A stretch of DNA of 64,000 nucleotides from Nymphaea colorata. Lineage: Eukaryota > Streptophyta > Magnoliopsida > Nymphaeales > Nymphaeaceae. A program made the position numbers and the translations under genes. The stretch is taken from contig NC_045150.1 of NCBI RefSeq assembly GCF_008831285.2, forward strand, positions 7,948,001-8,012,000. The letters run 5' to 3'. The notes under the pieces were generated by a model, which searched no databases, had not been told where the DNA came from, and worked only from the letters and a program-made list of their open reading frames with translations. Below, piece by piece: positions 10,871-23,821 of the stretch (position 1 is its first letter; each line of letters begins with the position of its first letter).

Positions 10871-13755
10871 TCACTGGGTTGGCCTGCCGCGGTTATTAGC
10901 AACATAGTTGTTGGAAGGAACACGGACGCGTCTCCTGCCTGCTTGGCCATTCAGAGCCCTGACCCTAGCTTTTATTAGTCTCTGCTCCTTCATGTTCGCA
11001 AACAACGAGTCCAGTGTCTGAGGCCTCCCCTTTGAAACACTTGACGGCTTCACCACCTGCATACACGCCATGTCACCGCTCGCATTTGGTAAGGAGAGGT
11101 CTTAAACCCATACGCAGAGGCTTTACACGCTTTTAATTTACCTTTGCAGGATAAGCAGAAGAGACTTGTCCAACCTTCATCTGGGCAGCTGGCATTTGTC
11201 TGCACACAAAGAAACCATCATCACTAGAACAAAGGAGGCAACGTATAATTATTTCCTTTCTGTTCTACCGAGAATGCAGACACTGACCAATCCGACAAGC
11301 AAAAGAGAATCCAATTCGGTCACTTACCATAACAAAGAAAATAATCTGAAAACTTACAACTAATGTACAGGAAACAAAAGGGACCATAATCCAGATAGGA
11401 GACGCTGAGCGTTGCATCACATTTTAGAGTTGATAGTACGATCAAGAGCAAAGTCTCGTGAAGCAAACCATGATCGCTAGGTCTTGTAACCAGCCTCCTC
11501 CAAGTGATTTGTTTTATATATCCACGTAGCAAGGAGAGAATACTTGTACCCAGCTACTCTTAAAACACAGGAAAATAGAAGCCGTATCTTTTTGGCACAG
11601 AGATACCAATTACCAGCCAACTGTCAAAATCAAAGTTTCGCAGGCGGGGAGACTCCTGTTTGACAATTGCATCCCGACATCTTTATACCTAACTTAAAGC
11701 ATGGATAAGAAGAAATAATAGAACAACCCCCTGGTAGATTGACGCAAGATATGTAATTTGTCAGCTCCCTCTTCGGAACTGCAAACTTCTATGCAAGAAC
11801 ATGTTCGGTCCATCATGGTTCCCTGGAAGAAGTTCCATGTGAAGCATCACGATTACCAAGGCCTTCAACATGGTTGACCTCCAAAATTCAACTCATCATG
11901 AACGGGATCATGACAGACCGATGTTTAGATGATTTGCTGCTTGGACAAAATCCATGAGGCAACAATTTTGTAAATTTTGCTGTTCTAACCTCCATTTTTC
12001 CACAGGACACTTCTAGTAATAAGTCCAGAGAAAACCAATCAGCAGCAGAAAAGCAAGCAATTTGAGCAGAACAAACCAACAAGAGCCATTAAAAACTGAA
12101 TTCTCCTCCTGTCCACAGGCGTCTACGCAGCGCTCCCAGAACACCCCCAACAATGCCAATCTCCACAGGCTAGAATATCCCTTCACTGGACATAACACCT
12201 CGACTTTATCCACCAACAAGGTCAAAATTATAAAATTTTCTTCAAAACAACAAAAGATGCCAGCGGCTACAGGCCAAGTGAGAGGGGAATGCATCAATTA
12301 TAGCTATCTTCATGTCAAAAGCTCAGAAAGCTTCTTCACACCATCTTGCTAGGAAGAGTGGTCCTTACCAGCTATGGTCAGAAGAGGACGCCATACCAAA
12401 TTCCTAAGTTTGCACCTTCCCTCAGAAGATTGTGCAGTGCTTCGCTCACATAATAAGTTGAAATAATACTTCATTTGCAACAAAAACATAACAAGGACCA
12501 TGAGGGAATTGTGCATAGTGGTGCCACCTTATACATTAGGCAAGCTTCCTGCAAACGGTTATAAATTTCATGTGATAGACCACCTGTGCTTGATAACTTT
12601 CAATTGTATCCAACTAGTACCCATATCCAGGATCTATCTAGAACCTAGATAGAGAGAGGCATGAAGAAAGGAGGTACTGTTTGACACCTAAGCAGATGCA
12701 TGTAGACCAGCAGCAGGGTTCCAACTGAAAGGAAGTGCAAACCCATTTTCATGATGAGAAAGAAAAACCAAGGCCCTCTGATTTAGAATATGCCCATAAC
12801 TTTCACCACTTCCAAATCCCTCATCATTCTATCATGTGTGACACTAGCTGATACCACACGTTGCAAACATATCAACCAACAGATTGACCAACAATTATGC
12901 AGAACTTCTTTCACAACAGATGCCTCATGCAAAGGAAGGACGTCATTTATAGATGTGGAAGACCTCAGTTACCTGTGATTAAAGAAGCCAGGACTAGCAT
13001 CAGGTGAACGAATACCAAAGAGAAGTAAAACCAGGTAGAAGAAGCAAGCCATTCCCATTCTGCTAGCCATGGAAGAAACCAATACCTTGTCCTGCGCCAG
13101 TTCGGCACCCTCATTCGCACGGGTTCATTTGCGACTTTTCGAGCAGCTTCTACTGCTAAGGGGAATTGAGTGTCAGCTTTAAAATTAGATCTCCTCTGAG
13201 CAAGAACACCCTGTATAGGAGAAGAGGGAGATAGCAAGCATTAGAAAATTTACAGAGATACCCATAAGGAGAACCAACATGGATTAGACTTAAAGTCATG
13301 ACAGGTCACCTGCCGAAGGGTTGACCTCGAATCAGCAAATCGTTTAAGGTTTGAAGCACGTGTTTGGGAAGTGCCGTTGTTTATGAAACCTCTGTTCTTA
13401 TTCTGTTACACAAACTCCAAATGAATTAAAACCTGCGATCACTGAGGTAAAGAAACTAAGCACCATAAAAATTCACTTACTGCTATCCTCGCATTCTTTC
13501 CCTTTGAAACAGGTTTCTTGGACATCTTAATAATGTCATCTACACCAACAGTCGAGCACAAGCTTCAAGATTTGTTCATGAGCTATCTAATCGAAAATAT
13601 ATATGGCAACCTATCCGGAAAATGAAACAATGCAACTAGAGCAAAATTGACGCAATAATTTCCCCCACGGCCAGAAGAAATTTACCTAGGGTCATATCTA
13701 TCTTCTTCTCGGTGAGAGCAATAGCTTCGTTTGTCAGTGCTGGTTTGGCTGCCAT
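10871..13755 (-). CDS. UAP56-interacting mRNA export factor (UIEF-like), 196 aa
   Basis: Six minus-strand exons join cleanly: 13686-13755, 13481-13539, 13310-13402, 13086-13210, 11142-11199 and 10871-11056 (591 nt in total, 196 residues plus stop). All introns are GT-AG and phases agree. The ATG follows a 3' splice site directly, so there is a 5'-UTR intron (13756-14527). Residues 15-30 read TEKKIDMTLDDIIKMS, a textbook UAP56-binding motif of the kind found in ALY/REF, UIF and UIEF export adaptors. The middle is basic (KKPVSKGKNARIA, NWRRTR). The C-terminus has PQTLDSLFANMKEQR followed by an Arg-rich tail, consistent with RNA binding and a second helicase-contact region. The expected role is to link the DEAD-box helicase UAP56 (TREX complex) to mRNA for nuclear export. 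The length fits the plant UIEF family as I remember it. The fourth coding intron (11200-13085) is long and unremarkable. Confidence 0.87.
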
Positions 13756-14527
13756 CTGCAGTGGAATCATAAAGTTCAATCAAATTTTACCGATAGGAAT
13801 CCAATAATGGAAAATAAAACGCACAGATATAAGAAAATGGCCAATGTAAAACACAAGAATAAATGCATTGGGAAAACCCTTGATAAGCCTCAATGGGATT
13901 GCAACAGTTCATGCCCCCTTTATTGACGATTACAACTCTCTTGCTCTGACCCCTCCCCCCAACCCTACCCATTTGAACAAAGTTATTGCTTAAACTACGC
14001 CTCAAAAAAGCACAAGCATATAAATTAAATGCGGCAGGTGATGAAAGCCCAAAAAAAAACTCAAAACAGACAGAGAACATTTGAAAAATACGGACTTAGA
14101 AGGTAATTAAACGAAAGAAATCTCAAAAAATGCTACCGCAATTACCCAACTAATCATCCATCGTCTAAAAGTCATTCACACAAAAAAAAAAAAAAACACA
14201 CACACACACACACTTAAAAACGATTATATCATACGACTCCTTCCTTAGACGGCCACCAGCCGAACCCTAAAAATCGAACATTAAAGGCGAGCAGATCTAA
14301 AAGGGATTACACGCATTCACATCGACGCCCACAAACGGATGCAACAAAAAGAAAAAAGAAAGCTCCATCACCAGTCTCTATCAAAACTAATTCAAGATAC
14401 AAACCCTAATCACAAATAAGAACCCATCGAACAACGAAACTCATCCGCAAAACCCAACAAATCGACCACGCAAGCATCAAATGAGGCTCTAGGGAAAAAA
14501 TATAGAATCGAAAGCCAATTGACTCAC

Positions 14528-14800
14528 CGATCTCCAAAATCTGTATACGCCCAAAGATTCACTCGACAAGAAATGACTATGTCAGATAAAGAAGGACCCT
14601 AGGGAAGAAAAACCGCCAAATCCTGTATGAATCTTTCTCCTCACAAGCAGGAGAAGATGGAGGAGGCGGAACAAAATTAGGGTTTCTCAGGGAGGACGAA
14701 ATCTGAGAGGTAGAGGCGAACAAGGGGAGAGAAGGACGAAATCTGAGAGGTAGAGGGTGGGAAGAAACGGCTTTCCAACAAGCCACCGATGAGGATGACG
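14528..14800 (-). promoter_or_regulatory. 5'-UTR exon and proximal promoter of the mRNA export factor gene
   Basis: A strong donor (ATCG|GTGAGTC on the minus strand) ends a non-coding exon at 14528; its intron runs to the coding exon at 13755. The exon has CT/GA-rich stretches and a telo-box (AAACCCTAA on the minus strand, about 14676-14684). A further telo-box on the opposite strand lies in the intron at 14401-14409. Telo-boxes are common in promoters and leaders of plant translation and RNA-processing genes. The transcription start is inferred, not seen. Confidence 0.5.
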
Positions 14801-15168
14801 ACGCATAAATTTTGTCCCGTCCTGGTGGCATTTTATAGGGCCACTGGTGAAGCGGGGGCCCTAATTTTAGTCAAATTTTCAGAAACACCCGTATCATTTC
14901 TTCATAATTCGGACATGTACCAATGGAAATGCAAATTATCAGTTCAGGAAAGGTTAAATTTGGTTTCTTCTCTCTTGAACCGTTACTTAAGATTATTTTT
15001 ATGTTATCAAAACATACAAAAAAATTGGTGTAGTGTGAGTTTGTTTGATTAACATTGGTGAGGTTATATGTTAAGGTTAAGAGGAAAGAGAGTGAAACTT
15101 CTCCCTCTATCTAGTATTAGATATTACGTAATGGTTGACCTACTTTCAATAAAATTAGGACCATCGAT

Positions 15169-15326
15169 TAGTCTGGGCATCTAGCCGGACAACCATTGGC
15201 TACTCGGTATTCGGCTTGACTTGGGTTTGGGCCCGGACCCAGAAAAAAAGGCACCATGGAGTCGAGCTTAGACCGGCCCATGCCTGACTTTGGTCGGATC
15301 CTGTTAGGCGAGGCTGCCCAGCCCTA
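15169..15326. mobile_element. Short hAT-like MITE, about 158 bp
   Basis: It starts TAGTCTGGGCA and ends TGCCCAGCCCTA, inverted repeats with one indel. The interior is rich in GGCCCG-type words like the 815-bp hAT element. I could not find a matching 8-bp target duplication, so the limits are less sure. Confidence 0.5.
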
Positions 15327-17271
15327 AGTGTCATGGGTCAACCCTATTCGTCAATAGGGAAAGCCCACATGAAGCTCTCCCACTCATTGGGGCCCATTTG
15401 AATAAATGGAATTTGGTTTAGTTCAAATTTAGTGGAAAGTTTCAATTACAAACAAATACAGCAATTAAGTATAAGTAGTTTTGGAGCTATTATGGAATTT
15501 TAGTACTGATTCCAAGTTCTATGAAATCAAACAAATGTGAAAATGAAATGTGTATAAAAATTCCTCCAAAAAGATACATGATAATAAATGTTTGGAAGCT
15601 TTAAGTCATATATGATTGGTTCAGATATCTGATTGAAACCATTTTGAAAAAATCATATATGAAAAAAAAAAAATATTTGATTAAGAAATCGGATTAACAT
15701 CCAATCAGATGCCGATTGGGATCGGACTTGGCCTTAAATATATCCAATGCTCTTACATTTTCAAAATTGGTGCTCTTACATTTTCAAAATCGGTCAGTTT
15801 TGGTTCAAAATTCAGATATGAATATAAAAATTAGATTGTGATCATCCTTGGATTGTGAAATCTGGTTTCAGATTCGAATTCTGATATAACTTTTTTTATT
15901 TATATTGAAATCAAAACTATGTAAATATCCGAAAAAGTAGATACAATTAAGGCCAAGAACGGCAACAATGCCGCGGAACACGCATAGCACAAGAATGCTG
16001 GGAAAGTATGGAACGACATCAAACAGGCGATTAGGTATGGGATTTTTCTTATTGAATCTAGGGATGTCTGATTTTGATGGACATCCAAATCTGATAACGC
16101 ATAAAATCTTGGATGCTTTTTGAACTTGAGTATATTTTTGTCATTGTCATGTAATTCTAACCTTTGGTTTTACCTTGTCAAAAACTAACATAAAGTTAGT
16201 TTTAACAAAATGACAGATGCATGCAAAGCTACTTCTAAAAAAAATAAGAAAACAGGAAGAACCTAGTTGTCTATGGCTAATAAGATATAGTTGTATTCAG
16301 TACAATTAGATTTGAATAATTTGTTAGGGGCCTTTTGATGGTCCTAAAAGTTTTGAACAAATTTTTTAAATGTTTTTTTTTAAATGTACAGTAAAAACAA
16401 TATTTTACGAAAAAAAATGGAGCGTGCAGCTCCATCCACTTTCGTGGAAAAGTATATATGTGATGAATCTGAAAAGGTATTTCTAAATGTTTTCTTTTAG
16501 AGGAGGTAAGGGTGTGATATAAGTAAAACGTACATCAAATTAATGCACCACTAACAAAATTTAGGTATAAAGAAATCTGTCACACAGATTGATGAAAAAA
16601 AAATAGAATGCAGTGTTTTTTGAACTTACTCTCATCCCGCAAACAACACCCTGCAAAACTAACGTAGTGCTTTTGTCACCAAGCATGGGAAAAAAGCAAT
16701 TTGAAAAATGATACAACACAAAATCCCATATGTAATTCCTGCACAGGTTCCTTCTTAAGTTTTTCTCTCGGCAAGATTCAGTTGGATCTTGCAAAACTTT
16801 TCAAGTTCGAAGATTGGGTTCTTGTTTGGAAGACTGCAACCAACCAGACTTGCGTTTACATAAACAGTGATGGATAATAGATATCAGGATGATTATAGTT
16901 GGGGCAATTAAGATTTTTCAAATTAATATCCAATTTGACTTCAAAAATGAAGCTTAGCTTTGTTATCTATAAGATGAGAGATTGCTCACTAGACCGCAAG
17001 CAAGGCTTTCATCTCAATTTGGCCTGACCAAACCAATGGTACATAACATTTGCCCAATCAAATTAGGCATTGTTTAAAAACATGTGAAGGCAATTGAAGC
17101 TAAGTTAAGCAAAACGCCATATGCTTCAAATATACATAACCACATACCAAAAAAAACTAATGTAAACGCAAAAGTAAGGTCTAGTCTAGGTGAACTTCAC
17201 CAAAGTGCTAAAGAACACCTCTAAAACTGCAAGTTAGCCACCGCCCTCGAAGCAACCATTGGCGTTGTAGA

Positions 17272-17675
17272 TAGGGATGGACAACGGGCCGATCCAAATC
17301 GGTGTTTGACTCAAACTCGTCCATGTAAACTTGAGTCTAACTCGATTAGATGAGTCGAGATCGAGCAAAACTCGAGTTATAAATGAATCGACTTTGAATT
17401 ACATAAACTCGACTCATTTAAACTCAATTTGTCTCATGTATTCTCTGTTTATTAATCTTCAGGGCATGGTCGGTACTTTTTTATAAAATTTAACACCTTT
17501 TTTATGGTTTTCATTTTCATTTGAAAATATATATATACGAATCAAGTGGCATGACCTTTAGCAACTACAGAATCTGAGCTCAAGCTTGACTCCAGCTCAA
17601 ATCGAGCAATATATACCTCGAGATGAACTTGAGCTGGCCGAGCTCAAACTCAGGGTTGCTCGTTCTACACTCCTA
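17272..17675. mobile_element. hAT-like MITE with CTCGAGT/ACTCGAG-rich interior, about 404 bp
   Basis: Ends TAGGGATGGACAACGGGC and the complement of GCTCGTTCTACACTCCTA match at 13 of 18 positions. Flanking octamers GTTGTAGA and GCTGTTTA match at 5 of 8, a possible decayed target duplication. The inside repeats CTCGA, GAGCTC and ACTCG in both orientations. It belongs to the same family as the element at 25224-25677. Confidence 0.6.
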
Positions 17676-18179
17676 GCTGTTTACAGCCTTCAAAAAACTT
17701 AAAAACATCCCAAGGCAGATAAACCTTGTCGCTTTCTTTCACTTGTGAGTCTACAGCCAATCCCTCAAGAAACATTGGATAAAATGCTCGAATTCTAGAA
17801 CAAACAAGGTCGGGTTCATCCTCGTCGTCACACCTTGACACATGCTAGAAACCAAAGACAAGCTACCATGATCGTCATCCAGACATCATATTGTCTTGGG
17901 CTGACATGGGCGCTCGCCAGCCCCACGCTGGCTCCACTATTGCTATAAGCAGTTGAGTTTCTTTATCGTACCCGTGGAATGCCTATAATTTTAATTTTAT
18001 GAAAAAAAAAAACGAAAGCCGAAGCTGATACAAGCACGAACAAACTTGAAATAAAGTAACTTGAAATAAAGTAGGCAACCGCTGGCTCCGGTACTGCAGG
18101 AGGTGACCCAAGTGAGACGGATGCAGCAAAATATTAGATTCGGTATGACAAGCTAATTCAAAGAAAGGAAAATGGCTAT

Positions 18180-18185
18180 TTTATT
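18180..18185 (-). terminator. Candidate poly(A) signal of NDPK3 copy 1
   Basis: AATAAA on the minus strand, about 170 bases past the stop codon. An (AAT)n run at about 18305-18332 lies between stop and signal, inside the presumed 3' UTR. Confidence 0.45.
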
Positions 18186-18353
18186 AAATCAATTGCATGA
18201 CTTGTTTGCAATGAAGGTTTTTTTACATCAAAGCCTTATTTCCTCGACGCAACCAGTCGTCCCGGTCGGAGAACCACAACTCAACATGCACCGCATATGC
18301 AGTAATAAATATAATAATAATAATAATAATAATTTAAAAGGAAAATCGGCTGC

Positions 18354-20989
18354 CTAGTTGCTGCCATAAACCCATTTTTCAGCATTACTGGTATAACTGA
18401 CAAGTTCCTCCGGCTTGAACCAAAGGCTGATCTCATCCTTCGCAGTTTCAGGACCATCGCTTCCATGAATGATGTTCCTGCAAACCAACATATTACGTAA
18501 TTAGAAAGCTTCAAGATATACAAAAAGAAACCATTAGATAACAAACACTAATTTGTGTGTTCTTCATGTCCTTGGATTTACAGGAACACCAGCACAACAG
18601 AATCAAAATTTATCTAGTTTACAGGATTTGATTATGATTTACAGATGAAGGCATCATTTAGATTATATAGTCGACTTTCATCTACCTAGGATCATCGACT
18701 GCCATACTGTTTAGAGAAATGACGATTTCCAACCAGAGTTGTCATTTAAGGAGTGCACTGTACTAGAAGCCGCAGCTTGTAGACCATAGATCGACATTCA
18801 GAAAGGTAGAAGTCCGGAGTAAGGTACTAGTATCTATGCTATTGTTAGGTGTCAGTTTGCACAGCAGTTGAACAACGAGCCACTCCCACCACCTCAACCC
18901 CTTCTGCCCAGGGAATTGTGGTCTATTAACTACTAACAGTAGAAGCCGCAGCTTGTAGACCATAGATCGACATTCAGAAAGGTAAAAGTCCGGAGTAACG
19001 TACTAGTATCTATGCTATTCCTAGGTGTCAGTTTGCAGTTTGCACAGCAGTTGAACAATGACCCACTCCCACCACGTCAATCCCTTCTGCACAGGGAATT
19101 GTGGTCCATTAACTACTTGATTCCGCTTCCTTCCTCCACCAGTAGACAGTATAGTTGGGAAATACCATGCCAACTCTACCCCAAAAGCAACCTCACCCTT
19201 TCACCACCTATACATCGACCCTTCTCTCCGAAGAGAATCCTGGTAAAAATTGCAAAGGGACGCCAAAAAACTGAGCAATGCAATTTCCCCAAGTCCTACT
19301 GTTAACCAAGCAGCCATTATTAGTAAGTAGAAATTCTCATCAGTTTTAAAACATACCGTCCAACCACAACTGCAAGGTCTCCTCTAATCGTTCCAGGCTC
19401 TGATTTCTGGGGATCAGTAGCTCCAATAAGCTTCCGGCCATACTTTATCACTCCTTCCCCTTCCCAAACCTGCAGGAGCAAAGGAGCAGATATTTTGAAA
19501 TATGAAGACAAGACCCCTCCCCAAGAATCTGAAAAATATATAGGCAGTCGCACAAATACAATTTCCAAGTTAAAGAGGAACAATAGACAATATGTCTGAT
19601 GGATAACAAAGGAAACATACAATGTAAAAACAAATTCCCATTAAATGGCGAAAGCAATAATTGTAAGAAACAACTGTAGTAGCTACTTCACAGGGGCAAG
19701 GAACAAACATGACAAAAATATCCGGATAAAAATTTGGCTACAATAAAAAAGGAACATTTTTAATGCTTTACCACTCTCATCATAACATAAGCAGTCAAAA
19801 ATAAGATACGATACACCACATGTATCGTACAGTTATGATACAAGCACCATATCGTACGATACAGTTACGATACGCTAATTTTTACTGATTTTTTCAGAAT
19901 TTTTTCTGATTAATTTCTGTTTTTTTTAAATACGATATAATTAAGATACATTACGATACAGCGTATCTTAAAGCCAGACCGATACGGCATACGATAAGCT
20001 TTTTACAACATTCAGCAATACACTAATACTACAGCTAAAGCCTAACCAGGAAAACAGACTCAAGTTTTTGTGACTAACCATCGCAAGAACAGGACCAGAG
20101 CTGAGAAAATTGCATAGGCCATTAAAGAAAGGCCTCTCCTTGAGATCATGGTAGTGTTTTTCAGCAAAGTCCTTTGTCGGAATCACCAGCTTAATGGCCA
20201 CAAGCTTGTATCCTTTGCGTTCGAAACGATCAATAATTTCTGCAACCTAAATAAACAAAACATGGATTACCATAGAATATTTAAAACAAGGATCAGATAG
20301 ACTAAATCAGAAGCTGTCTGCATTTTATCCTAACCACAGCATTTAATAGACAATAACAAGTTCAATGAATATTTCACCTCTTAAACTGTATTAGAAAATA
20401 CTTTACCCCTTAACCAGCATACTACTTTTTTATTGTCAATTGCATCTTCAAAGGCATCAAACTACTGACTGCCACTATTGGCATCTTGATCATTCAAGTT
20501 GGAATATCAAGTCTTAATCTTGTAGTACTGCATCCCTACATTCATGTTGGTTACACTCAATATATAGTGTAATTTCAAGAAGCTTTAAAGGTTATTTTTT
20601 GGACACTGACATATTTCCAAGAGGAAATAAACAAGCCTATACAAAGCATAGATTCATTTGGAATGTACATTAAACATTTCAGTTTCACTTTACTGCTAGC
20701 CATTATACAAGGAACAACAGGATTTTCACGAACTTGTAGAACTAAAAACAATAAAACATCTTCTACCAACTAACTACTAATTTCTCATCTTCACTCTGCA
20801 TGAAAATATTAAGACCTTCAACTGCGACAACCTGCACAGAACCTTCTGAAATTGTAAATATTAAGAACTAACAAAGCTTTTCCCTACATTTTAACATAGC
20901 AAACTAAAAGGCATCATCGACAGTTGCAAAAAGCATATGTAGAATGAACTAGGAAAAAGTTCAATTTTCCTTTTTCTTCATGAAAGAAC

Positions 20990-21020
<31 letters not shown>

Positions 21021-23780
21021 AAAAAGGAACACCGCTAGATCAGTAACTCCATCTAACAAGAAGCCATAGAATAACCTTCAAAAAAGGAAAACCAGGTAAA
21101 AGTTTCCTTTGAGGTCCCTTATAACAAAATAATCTGGATATTTGTGAACCATGGAAAATCAAATTTGGTTCCCAGATGGCTTGACGAAATCTGAAGACAA
21201 ACTACTGAAATTGGTAAACCACATTCCCAATGAAAAATCTAAAAAATATGGAAACCATAGAAGTGCATGCAAACTAAACAAAGAATTCAGAAGGAAGCAT
21301 TGAATAAAGCGATCGATAGAAGTTAAAATAGCTACTGACTTTACCAGGCCCCTTTGCACTCCATCTGGCTTGATAGCAATAAAAGTACGCTCCATCTACA
21401 AAATCACAACCACAAAATGACGACGGCAGAAAGAAGAAATTTGATGATATCATACCAAGAAGCACAAGGAGAAACGAACCTCAGCAGCTTGTGCAGGCTG
21501 ATCCTGAAGCATGTACACTACAAAAGCAAAGCCACAAATTCATAAACAAAGGGACTTTCAGAATGCCTCTTCAGAAAACATAAAAAAAGAAAGCAGTTTT
21601 GTTTACTTCAAAATCACTGCCAAAGAAATTATTTGTTACATCATTTGGATTGATTCAAAGTTTAAATGGATCTAGTAGAAATGTGTTTATACAAAATGAA
21701 GTAAAAGTTTAAATGGATCTAGTAGAAACAGTAAAAAATTTATAAGTCAGGGGATCAGCTTTCATCCATGCTCCAAATCCATGCGTGCAGATATAGCAAG
21801 CAACTCCAATAACAGTAATAGATAGACTAGCCTGACTAGGTATGATCTCAAACACAAACAGGGCCCAGGCTAACAACTGATGTGATGCAAGCCACCAAAA
21901 AAGATGGCTACTTCATTTGAATCAGACAAGCAAAACTCACTATTCTCGTGATGAAAAATTGGATACAGTGTAATATCAATAAATAAAGGATCAGAAAGAA
22001 GGTATATCATTGCAAAAAACCTGATGGCAGCAAAATGAAGAAAGTGGGTGGAGGGATTGCTGTAGGGCAAAGTCTAGGCTAGCTGTCACATCTAAAACAG
22101 TAGCCCACGCCTTTTTTTCTAACCCATCTTAAGATGAAGCTCCTGTAGAAGAGGTTGCGAAAGCCTCATGCAAAAGCTTGAGCAGGGGCAGGGGCCCTCT
22201 TCCACCCTCCGCACTTAATTCAATCACTACCACCATAGTTTATCAGCTCAAACCTTTTACTTTAAATTCATCACGCCCTTTCTTCCACAAAGATATTACC
22301 ACAAGGATGGAAAACAATCATCAGTCATAACTACTGCTCTAAAAAAAAAATCCAAGAGGGCCTTGGCGATGTACAAAAAGGAAAAGAAAGATTATGATTT
22401 AGCCAGTTTTGCATCCAAAACTTAAAAAGCAGAGGGAAAATGCTCAAATCGGTCAGACAAACAGGCCCTTTCATGACCACTTAAATTTTAAAATAGGAAC
22501 ATTAATTATCCTCACAATCTTAAAGTTGCCAATCAGTCATGCAGCCAAACTTTGCTACAAACCTTTGCAAACTTGTCAGCATCTTCAGAAATGAAACAAT
22601 ACCAAAAATATAGAAAATACTACCCTATACCAAGGGGACCCGAATTTAATGTTCTGTTCTTTAAATTATTCAATGTTAAAGATATCGACGGGGCTAAAGA
22701 ATCAAAGATCCAATGAGCACATACAGAAATGACTAAAAAACCTGCTTAATATGATATAAGAAATAACTAGAAGACCTGCTGCAGGAAGAACTAGGGCTCC
22801 AGAAACCCATCCCCTTGAGGTACTCCTGGCTTCTGCCTGCTGATAAACTGGAGCCAGTGTAGACAATCTTCCTCTAAAAGAAGTGACAGGTGCCGCTGCT
22901 ATTGCTCGCCCTTCTGCAAATCAAAGTTAATATCAATGAATTTGCAACCACATAAAAGGCCTTAATGATCTGCACACGATGGACGACGTGTGTGAACGAT
23001 CAATAATGTACCAACGAAGGTCTAAGAAGCAAAGTAGTGAGCTTCTATGGATCACTTCGACGAGCCTAACAAAGCACCGTTCTCTCTTCGGACTTTCATT
23101 GCAAACGCTGTCAAATTTTTTTCTGATACGACCACTCTTTATTTTGCTTAACCTTTTCAATTTTTCACGAGAATGATACTACCCAAATAATCCATCGGCT
23201 AAATACTGTTAAGAAACCACAAAGCCATCGCAATGTCTACAAAACTTAAAGACAAACGGGTCCCTGAGATGACGAACTGAGAACAGTATGGAGCAACGTA
23301 GACGGAGATACAACCGCAACATAGGGCACAATGGGGAATGCAAGAAGAAGCACAGAGACTCAACGTTTCCCAAAACAAAAATGTGAAGCCTTTGAAAATT
23401 GAAATGCGAGACGCCTTTATGTCTTAGACAACAAAAACCCTAGCCAAGAGCACACGTGTCACCCGAACGGGGACGGAAAGTCTTCTACTTCACTGATATT
23501 AAAATTTCTACAACTAACGGATGGCGCAAAAGCAGCGCCCTAACATACTGTGAAAGAGGAAAAGCAAAGAACATTTGATAATTAAGACTCGGGCCAAAAA
23601 TGACGCCGTCACGCTGGTATGAATATAAATTATATAATAACCTCAGAAATCGGTAATTTATTCCCTCAGCCATTTATTTAAAACAAGCGCGAGTCCTACG
23701 GTCAAACACAACCGTAGCCAGAGGACGCACTCTTAACTCAATAGTCAAAAATAAAAAATGTCTCGAGAACCTAGCGTCGA

Positions 23781-23821
<41 letters not shown>

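Larger units (their letters stand above)
14832..18170. other. Intergenic region between the export factor and NDPK3 genes
   Basis: AT-rich, with no credible gene. It holds two hAT-like MITEs (listed separately) and, around 15580-15900, repeat-like sequence with ATCGGAT/ATCCGAT words also met near 52230-52390. From about 17000 rightwards, outside the MITE, it resembles sequence downstream of NDPK3 copy 3 (around 43680-43790 and 44230-44400), so the ancestral duplicated block extended well past the 3' end of the gene. Confidence 0.55.
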
